Positions 1 through 5,133 of a stretch of DNA of 5,786 nt are shown in pieces. The notes under the pieces were generated by a model, which searched no databases, had not been told where the DNA came from, and was given only the letters and a program-made list of their open reading frames with translations. The position numbers and the translations under genes are program-made. Position 1 is the stretch's first letter; the number at the start of each line of letters is the position of its first letter. Source of the stretch: Microscillaceae bacterium (GTDB lineage Bacteria > Bacteroidota > Bacteroidia > Cytophagales > Microscillaceae); the NCBI GenBank assembly GCA_003449595.1, contig DMHB01000382.1, positions 1 to 5,786 of the forward strand. The letters are read 5' to 3'.

Positions 1-1514
1 TATTGTTTGATTTGAAGTGCGCGCTGCTCTGATAATGTGTTGTTATCTGTGGTACTTCCTACATTATCGGTGTGTCCTTGAATTTCGATTACGAAAGTGG
101 GATTGTCCACTAAAAAATCGAGCACCTGCGCCAAAGTTTCTTGTCCGTAGTTGTCAATTTGTGCTGTATTGGGATCAAAGAAGACACTGGGTACATACAA
201 ATCTGTGCGGTAATTGGTCGAAGTATATACTTTGTCGGTGGCAGTATGGGTGGTTTGCTGTAGGTTTTCCTGTTTGGAAACCTCCTTCTGGGCTACCATT
301 TTTTGCAGCGAAGCAAGTTGGATATTCATTTCTACTTCGCGGTAAGCATTGGTTTCCGAAACATCCAACAACTCTTGAAATACAGCATATCCTTGGGCAC
401 TGGCTTTGAGCTGGTACTTCTGCCCGGCAGGCAAAAAAGCTTTGAAAGACCCATCTTTGGCATCGCTGCCAACAAGAGCCTGCAACTGGTTATTGGTTTC
501 GGAGGCAAATTCAATCGAACTACCTAAGGGCAGTTGGGTTTGATCATCCGACACTTTTCCATATACCAGCACCACCGGCTTGGGTTTGGTAGCTGCCGAA
601 GTAGCAATTCTAAAAATATCCTTGTCGCCAAAAGAATGTTCTGTAGAAACGGTGTATGCAAAATCGCCATCGACCGAAATGGTATAATGCAAATCTGTGC
701 CTTTGCCATTGACTTCAGGGCCTAAGTTTTGCGGCTCGCTCCAATTCATCCAAGTGTCGTCCAATCGGTGCGTAATGAATACATCGGTTTCGCCATAGCC
801 CGGACGGCCATTGGAGGCAAAGTAAAGGGTGGTATTGTCGGCAGCTAAAAATGGGGCAGATTCCTCGCCCAATGTATTGATCAAACTACCCAAGTTTTTG
901 GGTTCAGACCAAGTACTGTCGGGCAAAATAAAGCTCACATAAAGATCATTGCTGCCAAAGCTATCGTCGCGCGCCAGCGACAAAAGCAGTACATTTTGGC
1001 CAATCGATAGTCGATAACTTACTTCGGTGGCATTGGTATAGTAATTTCGGATAATGACCGGCTTGGGTATTGCCCAACCTCTTTCGGTAAGATAAGTAAT
1101 CGACATCCCACTCCCTCCATAACTACCATCCGGTTTGTAAAGATTGCCCACCAACATCGCTTTACCATCGGGACTTATAGAGGCTACATAGTTTGGCGCA
1201 TCGTTGTTGAGTGGCGAGCCAATATTTTTGGCTGCACCCCAAGTTCCATCTTTTTGTAGTTCGGCATACCAAATATCTTGCTGTTTGCTGTCGCCGATAT
1301 TGTGTGGATGACCACCGCGGCTAAAAAACAGCATTTTTCCATCTGGAGAGATCAGTGGCGCAGTTTCGCTGAAACCAGAGTTAATGCTACTGCCAAGGTT
1401 TTCTTTTTTCATGCCGGTTTGGGCATTTTCTACCAAGTTAATGGGGGAGTTTTGCCCCAAAGCAAGGGTGCAAAAAGTCCACAAAATCAAGGTATAGCTT
1501 ATAATTTTTTTCAT
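1..1514 (-). CDS. PD40 beta-propeller / OmpA C-terminal domain envelope protein (3'-truncated by window edge)
   Basis: The reading frame runs from ATG at 1514 off the left edge: 504 full codons and no stop. Residues 1-20 form a signal peptide (MKK, hydrophobic core, A-L-G before Gln21). There is no lipobox; Cys15 is in a W-T-F-C context. Residues about 38-305 hold five PD40/WD40-like units, with SPDGK at 56-60 and 114-118, D-I-W-Y at 80-83, D-L-Y-V at 190-193, YFASNGRPG at 231-239 and D-I-F-R at 299-302. Recurrent N-[LI]-G-x-x-[ILV]-N linkers join most blades. Residues about 314-400 look like a carboxypeptidase-regulatory beta-sandwich. The OmpA-like domain begins near 441, with FFDPNTA at 445-451, GHTDNVGS at 480-487 and LSEQRA at 494-499. 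Asp483 and Arg498 have the spacing of the diaminopimelate-contacting pair of E. coli OmpA. I infer a periplasmic or outer-membrane-associated protein that binds peptidoglycan. The domain order recalls PorE of the type IX secretion system, but no TPR region is present. The specific role is unknown. Only the last part of the OmpA domain is missing. Confidence 0.93.
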   Translation of the reverse strand, partial: MKKIISYTLILWTFCTLALGQNSPINLVENAQTGMKKENLGSSINSGFSETAPLISPDGKMLFFSRGGHPHNIGDSKQQDIWYAELQKDGTWGAAKNIGSPLNNDAPNYVASISPDGKAMLVGNLYKPDGSYGGSGMSITYLTERGWAIPKPVIIRNYYTNATEVSYRLSIGQNVLLLSLARDDSFGSNDLYVSFILPDSTWSEPKNLGSLINTLGEESAPFLAADNTTLYFASNGRPGYGETDVFITHRLDDTWMNWSEPQNLGPEVNGKGTDLHYTISVDGDFAYTVSTEHSFGDKDIFRIATSAATKPKPVVLVYGKVSDDQTQLPLGSSIEFASETNNQLQALVGSDAKDGSFKAFLPAGQKYQLKASAQGYAVFQELLDVSETNAYREVEMNIQLASLQKMVAQKEVSKQENLQQTTHTATDKVYTSTNYRTDLYVPSVFFDPNTAQIDNYGQETLAQVLDFLVDNPTFVIEIQGHTDNVGSTTDNNTLSEQRALQIKQ

Positions 1515-1540
1515 CACTTTCGAGCAATATTGGAGTTTTA

Positions 1541-1570
1541 GAAAGATAATAGCTACACAAAAAAAGCCAA
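1541..1570 (-). promoter_or_regulatory. candidate Bacteroidota promoter for the PD40/OmpA gene
   Basis: Read on the minus strand, a TTG at 1570-1568 is followed after 19 bases by TATCTTTC at 1548-1541. This fits the Bacteroidota sigma-factor pattern TTG-N19-21-TAnnTTTG except for the final base. Transcription would start near 1536, giving a leader of about 22 bases before the ATG at 1514. A rival arrangement, TTG at 1610 and AAATTTTG ending at 1578, lies just upstream. No Shine-Dalgarno sequence is visible, as is usual for the phylum. Confidence 0.4.
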
Positions 1571-1603
1571 TCTATCGCAAAATTTAAACATAATTAGCTT
1601 TTT
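1561..1603 (-). terminator. weak possible intrinsic terminator after the deoxyribosyltransferase-like gene
   Basis: On the minus strand AAAAAGCTAA (1603-1594) can pair with TTGGCTTTTT (1570-1561), a ten-base stem with one G-U pair. A 23-base loop separates the arms, and the T run continues for two more bases. It lies 32 bases past the stop codon at 1635, where a terminator would be expected. The stem is mostly A-T, the loop is long, and the distal arm overlaps the -33 box proposed for the next gene, so this is a weak call. Confidence 0.25.
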
Positions 1604-1634
1604 ATTTCAACAAACACAAATAGCGAACCAATTG

Positions 1635-2120
1635 TTAGGGAAATCGCTCAGCAGCTTGCACGAGGTAATCCTGATACACACGTATCAATTCATCAAAATG
1701 CTCAGTCATAGGTATTTGATGCCGTTGGCACACGATTTCTACATTTCCTCTGCGCCAAAAATTAGCCGGGCAACATACCCAGACCCTCGATTTGCGGGCA
1801 ATCAATCCTAACTCAAGCAAAGAGATGGGCGCTTGTGTTTCGGGATGAAAATACATCAAAACAGCCTTTGAACGCTCCAAACCGTTCAGCTCCCAGTTGA
1901 CTTGCTCAACAAATTCAGGGTTGGTGGTACGCTGCACCCAGTTAGCATCCCAGTTTTGCCTACGGGGATTGAGTATATACCCTTGCCACGGTGCTAACAA
2001 ACGAATGGCTTCTTCTTGCCAATTTTCAACTTGCCCCATGGCAATACTACCTGCTAAAAACACAGATTCTTGCTCGTCAAAATTAGCAGGAAGCGGTTCT
2101 GGTGAATAAATGACTTGCAT
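1635..2120 (-). CDS. nucleoside 2-deoxyribosyltransferase-like protein
   Basis: A 161-residue soluble protein with no signal peptide, starting at ATG 2120 and ending in TAA. It resembles the small nucleoside 2-deoxyribosyltransferase-like family (Pfam Nuc_deoxyri_tr2 type). The nucleotide-binding start FLAGSI is at residues 21-26, NPRR at 51-54 with Trp57/Asp58 after it, and a Q-V-x-W-E-L helix at 73-78. PISLLELGL at 98-106 contains the presumed catalytic Glu103. CP-x-x-FWR-x-GNV at 117-127 is the usual C-terminal signature, and the length fits the family. Known members cleave or exchange the N-glycosidic bond of deoxynucleosides or deoxynucleotides in the cytoplasm, so a role in nucleotide salvage or clean-up is inferred. 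The substrate cannot be read from sequence. One oddity is that the acidic residue often seen just before the strand leading to the catalytic loop is Lys85 here (R-S-K-A-V). The gene follows hemW by 56 bases on the same strand and may share its transcript. A TATCTTTC element at 2152-2145 might be a weak promoter of its own, but no -33 box is correctly placed. Confidence 0.85.
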   Translation of the reverse strand: MQVIYSPEPLPANFDEQESVFLAGSIAMGQVENWQEEAIRLLAPWQGYILNPRRQNWDANWVQRTTNPEFVEQVNWELNGLERSKAVLMYFHPETQAPISLLELGLIARKSRVWVCCPANFWRRGNVEIVCQRHQIPMTEHFDELIRVYQDYLVQAAERFP

Positions 2121-2176
2121 ACTTTGCTATCTAAATGGTTTATAGAAAGATACACAATATTTGAAGAGAAATAGCG

Positions 2177-3301
2177 CTAAGTGTCAAAAAATAAATCAGC
2201 AGCCAGTTGGTCGGCCAATAATTTCCCTGCCTGTGTAAGAATAATCACCTCGTCGTTTTGGAGTAATAGCTGTTGTTTCTCAAACCGCTGAACGGCTTGT
2301 TGTTGCTCTTCTCCTAATAAAAGTCCCGTTTCTTGTTGGATGACAGCCGGGTTCATCCCCCAAATTGTGCGCAATCCGGTCATAATCAGCTCATTGGCTC
2401 GCGATTCGGGGCTAAGTTGCTCTATGGTGGCTGGCAGTGTGTTGGTATGGAGCAAAGCCTTGGCATACAAGGCATTGTTGGCTATGTTATACTGCCGACG
2501 CCGCCCATCGAATGAATGCGCCGAAGGGCCTATGCCCAAATAAGGCACATTGCGCCAATACATACTATTGTGTTTGGCAAAATAACCTGGCTTGCCAAAA
2601 TTCGATATTTCATATTGCACATAGCCCTCTGCACGCAGAAAATCCATCAAATATTCAAACTGTTGTGCAGCAATTTCTTCAGGTTGTGGCATTACTTTTT
2701 TGCGTCCAAAAACGGTGTTAGGCTCTATGGTCAAGCCATAAATAGAAATATGAGGAATTTGGTACTGAACCGCCAAAGTGCTTACATCTTGCCGAAACCT
2801 ATCAAAACTTACTGTGGGCAAAGCATACATCAGGTCGGCGGTCAGATTATCAAAACCGGCTGCTTGGGCTTGTTGCAAACAAGTATGCGCCATTTGGCCG
2901 TTGTGTGCTCGGTTGAGGTAGGTAAGCGCTGCCTCGTCAAACGTCTGAATCCCGATGCTTAGGCGATTGATGCCCAACGCACGAAAGTCTTTCAACTTCT
3001 GCAGGTTGATATCATCGGGGTTAGCCTCTAAGGTAATTTCAATGTCGTTATCAAAAGTAAAAAACTGTTGGATATGGCTCAATATTTTCTCCAATTCACC
3101 CATAGAAAGTAGGGAAGGAGTTCCTCCACCAAAATAAATAGACTGTAATACCTGTGTGGGTAAATAGTTTTGCTGATGTGCGATTTCAGCACAAATCGCT
3201 TCCAGCATCTGTGCTTTCGTGCTTACATTTGTACTAAAGTGAAAATCGCAATAGTGGCAAGCTTTGGTGCAATAAGGGATATGAATGTATAGAGCCGACA
3301 A
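2177..3301 (-). CDS. hemW: HemW-like radical SAM haem chaperone (coproporphyrinogen III oxidase-like family)
   Basis: From a TTG start at 3301 this gives 374 residues, the usual HemW length, beginning M-S-A-L-Y-I-H-I-P-Y-C. The radical-SAM cluster motif C-x3-C-x2-C is Cys11, Cys15 and Cys18, followed by Asp-Phe, which is typical of HemW. GGGTPS at 58-63 and EANPDD at 92-97 are the SAM-binding segments. GINRLSIGIQTF at 110-121, DLMYALP at 156-162 and IYGLTIEPNT at 187-196 are further family blocks. HNSMYW at 244-249 matches the HNxxYW motif linked to haem binding in HemW. A C-terminal HemN-like domain of about 80 residues closes the protein. HemW proteins bind haem and a [4Fe-4S] cluster and are thought to deliver haem to membrane cytochromes. 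They are often misannotated as oxygen-independent coproporphyrinogen oxidase. An in-frame ATG at 3418 would add 39 residues with no family resemblance and overlap the divergent gene's signal-peptide region. The promoter match at 3354-3325 lies downstream of that ATG, so TTG is preferred. The stop is TAG. Confidence 0.93.
   Translation of the reverse strand: MSALYIHIPYCTKACHYCDFHFSTNVSTKAQMLEAICAEIAHQQNYLPTQVLQSIYFGGGTPSLLSMGELEKILSHIQQFFTFDNDIEITLEANPDDINLQKLKDFRALGINRLSIGIQTFDEAALTYLNRAHNGQMAHTCLQQAQAAGFDNLTADLMYALPTVSFDRFRQDVSTLAVQYQIPHISIYGLTIEPNTVFGRKKVMPQPEEIAAQQFEYLMDFLRAEGYVQYEISNFGKPGYFAKHNSMYWRNVPYLGIGPSAHSFDGRRRQYNIANNALYAKALLHTNTLPATIEQLSPESRANELIMTGLRTIWGMNPAVIQQETGLLLGEEQQQAVQRFEKQQLLLQNDEVIILTQAGKLLADQLAADLFFDT
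3224..3231 (+). promoter_or_regulatory. possible -7 box for the Omp85-like gene
   Basis: TACATTTG is an exact match to the Bacteroidota -7 consensus TAnnTTTG on the plus strand. It lies inside the 5' part of hemW, about 118 bases before the TTG at 3349. The expected -33 position shows only TTC at 3200-3202. No better plus-strand element was found in the short gap itself. An eight-base degenerate motif can arise by chance, so this is only a candidate. Confidence 0.18.
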
Positions 3302-3324
3302 ATGGGTAGTGCAATTGAAACATA

Positions 3325-3354
3325 CAAATTTAAAACTGTTCGTGTAGATTGAAA
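3325..3354 (-). promoter_or_regulatory. candidate hemW promoter
   Basis: On the minus strand, TTTC at 3354-3351 precedes TAAATTTG at 3332-3325, with an 18-base spacer. The -7 box is a perfect TAnnTTTG match, and the upstream box differs from TTTG by one base. Predicted transcription begins around 3320, leaving a leader of roughly 20 bases before the TTG start at 3301. The upstream box overlaps the first codons of the divergent Omp85-like gene, so the two genes share this control region. No ribosome-binding site is visible. Confidence 0.5.
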
Positions 3355-5103
3355 GCTGGCAGGGCTTTATTTCTTTTTCTTTGCTGCTCGATGTGGGGCG
3401 GGCTATCTGCCAAGGCACAAGATAGCCTTCGGTTGCGCTATTTCTTTGGGGCGCTTGAGCCTCCCAAAAGTATTGGTAGTTTTATAGAAAAAAACGCTTT
3501 CGCTGATAGCGCCCAAGCCCACCTCATTGCCGGTCAAGTAGTTCAAAAACTACAAGATGCCTCTTATTTAGATGCCTCTTGTGATAGTTTGGTGTTTGCA
3601 GCGCCACAAATCTATTTATACTTTTCGCTTGGCGCTCCTTTTTTTTGGGCATCGCTTTCGCCGGGCAACTTAGCCCCGCTGCTTCAAAGCAAGATAAGTT
3701 TCAAACCCAAACAATGGCAAAATAGACCTTTTGAGTTCTCCGAGTTTCAACGATTGGCCGATGCCTTGGTGCGTTATTCCGAAACACAAGGCTATCCATT
3801 TGCTACGGTCAGGTTAGACTCGTTCCAAGTGAGCGGGCAGCAAATCAGTGGTGCCATTCAATACCAAAGTGGCCCTCTGATAGCATTTGACACCTTGCAA
3901 ATAGCCGGTAATGTAAAAATAAAACCGGCTTTTTTGAGCACTTTTTTACGCATCCGAAAAGACAAACCTTTTGATCAAAATAGGCTGAACCAAGTTGCTA
4001 TGAGTTTGCGACGATTGCCTTTTCTACGCTTAGTACAGCCTGTTTCGGTCAAGTTTCAGGCAGGGAAAGCCTACCCTCAAATACTGTTAATGCCTCAGAA
4101 AAGTGGCCAAGTAGATGGTATTTTGGGTGTTTTGCCCAACCAAGAGCGCCCCAACGAAGTTTTGCTAACCGGCGAGTTCAACTTGCAGCTCAACAACCTT
4201 TTCCAAACAGGCAAAATTTTCAAAGCCCAATGGCAACGTCTCCGCCCTGAAAGCCAATTATTGCAAATTGAGTATGAACACCCTTGCCTGTTTCGCACCA
4301 ACCTTGACCTTCAATTCAAATTTTACCTTCTACGTGAAGACTCGTCTTTCCTCAATTTAGACCGCCGTTTGGATTTGTTATACGCCTTGCCCAATGCAAC
4401 CCGTGTAGGCCTATTTGCCTCTTATAAACAATCTACCGCAGGAACTTCGGCGCAAACCGTCCGTACAGCCACCATACTACCTCCCTTTGCCGATACAGAA
4501 GTGTTGATGTATGGATTGACTTATGAAAAAAAGGATTTGGACGATTTCTTTTTCCCCAAAAAAGGGAAGAATATCCGCTTCGACATAGGCATCGGCAACC
4601 GCAATGTGCTCAAAAATCCTTTACTCTCCGATAGTTTATACCGCGACGTTATTTTATCGTCGCCTCAAGTAAACCTTACTATACTCTACCAACAATATTG
4701 GCGGCTTTCGCGGCGAAGTATTTTCACTATGCGCGCCATGGGAGGCTATATTTTCAACAATAGTTTATTTCTAAATGATTTATTTCGCTTGGGCGGATTA
4801 AATAACCTGAGAGGGCACAATCAAAATCAATTTTTTGCCTCGGGCTACGGCATTGCTACCATAGAATATCGCTTTTTTATAGAACAAGAAACCTATTTCT
4901 ACCTGTTTTACGATCAAGCTTTATTGCAGCGCCAAGTATTGCAAAACCTCACGCAAGACACCCCCTTAGGCTTTGGAGTAGGATTAAGCTTCTCAGTAAA
5001 AGCCGGTATTTTAAATTTTGTGTATGCCTTGGGGCAATCCAACGAGCAAAGCATTAGTTTTGACCGTTCTAAAATACACTTCGGTATAGTCAGCCGATTT
5101 TAG
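3349..5103 (+). CDS. Omp85 superfamily (BamA/TamA-like) outer-membrane protein
   Basis: Starting at TTG 3349 the protein has 584 residues. Residues 1-24 form a signal peptide with Lys2 and Arg5, a hydrophobic core and A-K-A-Q. The only nearby ATG, at 3391, would leave too short a leader, and an in-frame stop at 3331 rules out earlier starts. The periplasmic part looks like three POTRA-like units: about 40-120 (with S-Y-L-D-A-S at 72-77), about 121-178 (with T-Q-G-Y-P-F at 146-151) and about 179-238 (with F-D-T-L-Q-I-A-G-N at 180-188). The beta-barrel fills about 250-584. FFPKKG at 401-406 and LGGLNNLRGH at 481-490 match conserved barrel positions. The last residue is Phe584 after alternating hydrophobics, the usual outer-membrane insertion signal. 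Family members fold or translocate proteins, or occasionally lipids, at the outer membrane. The three-unit layout is nearer TamA than five-POTRA BamA, but the substrate is unknown. The lid-loop motif reads Arg-Gly-His (488-490) rather than Arg-Gly-Tyr/Phe. The gene diverges from hemW across 47 bases and is followed by another exported-protein gene after 30 bases. Confidence 0.88.
   Translation: MKAGRALFLFLCCSMWGGLSAKAQDSLRLRYFFGALEPPKSIGSFIEKNAFADSAQAHLIAGQVVQKLQDASYLDASCDSLVFAAPQIYLYFSLGAPFFWASLSPGNLAPLLQSKISFKPKQWQNRPFEFSEFQRLADALVRYSETQGYPFATVRLDSFQVSGQQISGAIQYQSGPLIAFDTLQIAGNVKIKPAFLSTFLRIRKDKPFDQNRLNQVAMSLRRLPFLRLVQPVSVKFQAGKAYPQILLMPQKSGQVDGILGVLPNQERPNEVLLTGEFNLQLNNLFQTGKIFKAQWQRLRPESQLLQIEYEHPCLFRTNLDLQFKFYLLREDSSFLNLDRRLDLLYALPNATRVGLFASYKQSTAGTSAQTVRTATILPPFADTEVLMYGLTYEKKDLDDFFFPKKGKNIRFDIGIGNRNVLKNPLLSDSLYRDVILSSPQVNLTILYQQYWRLSRRSIFTMRAMGGYIFNNSLFLNDLFRLGGLNNLRGHNQNQFFASGYGIATIEYRFFIEQETYFYLFYDQALLQRQVLQNLTQDTPLGFGVGLSFSVKAGILNFVYALGQSNEQSISFDRSKIHFGIVSRF
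3555..3580 (+). repeat. 11-base direct repeat, period 15, inside the first POTRA-like unit
   Basis: AGATGCCTCTT occurs at 3555-3565 and again at 3570-3580, exactly five codons apart and in frame, giving D-A-S-Y-L-D-A-S-C. Using identical codons for both D-A-S copies suggests a small in-frame duplication, though a chance match is possible in a conserved Y-L-D-A-S type motif. Confidence 0.45.
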
Positions 5104-5106
5104 CTG

Positions 5107-5114
5107 TATATTTG
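5107..5114 (+). promoter_or_regulatory. candidate -7 box for the 3'-terminal gene
   Basis: TATATTTG, followed by C, is an exact match to the Bacteroidota TAnnTTTG element. It begins four bases after the stop codon of the Omp85-like gene. Transcription would start near 5119-5121, about 13-15 bases before the ATG at 5134. The -33 element is poor: TTCG at 5080-5083 sits slightly too far upstream. The downstream gene may therefore have its own promoter as well as read-through from the barrel gene. Confidence 0.4.
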
Positions 5115-5133
5115 CAACCTAATCGAACAAATA

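Noticed and set aside
17..725. Several open frames of 60-130 codons on both strands
   Set aside because: They lie over the well-supported minus-strand PD40/OmpA gene in other frames and their translations show no domain, signal or compositional sense.
1278..1541. Plus-strand frame of 87 codons over the 5' end of the OmpA/PD40 gene
   Set aside because: It is antisense to the signal peptide and first propeller unit and has no recognisable protein features.
1578..1610. Alternative promoter TTG-N21-TAAATTTTG for the OmpA/PD40 gene
   Set aside because: The -7 box fits the consensus only with one extra base or with a T-to-A change. The 1570-1541 arrangement has standard spacing and a shorter leader, so this one is kept only as an alternative.
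2172..2179. Palindrome TAGCGCTA at the hemW stop codon
   Set aside because: Eight bases with no spacer and no following T run cannot make a terminator, and no second copy was noticed nearby to suggest an operator.
2333..3137. Plus-strand frames of 60-148 codons
   Set aside because: All are antisense shadows of hemW, whose conserved motifs cover the whole interval.
3165..3172. TAGTTTTG, an exact TAnnTTTG match on the plus strand inside hemW
   Set aside because: There is no suitable -33 box and it lies about 180 bases before the nearest plus-strand start, so a chance match is likely.
4095..4301. Minus-strand 68-codon frame within the Omp85-like gene
   Set aside because: It is antisense to the start of the barrel and shows no start context or protein features.
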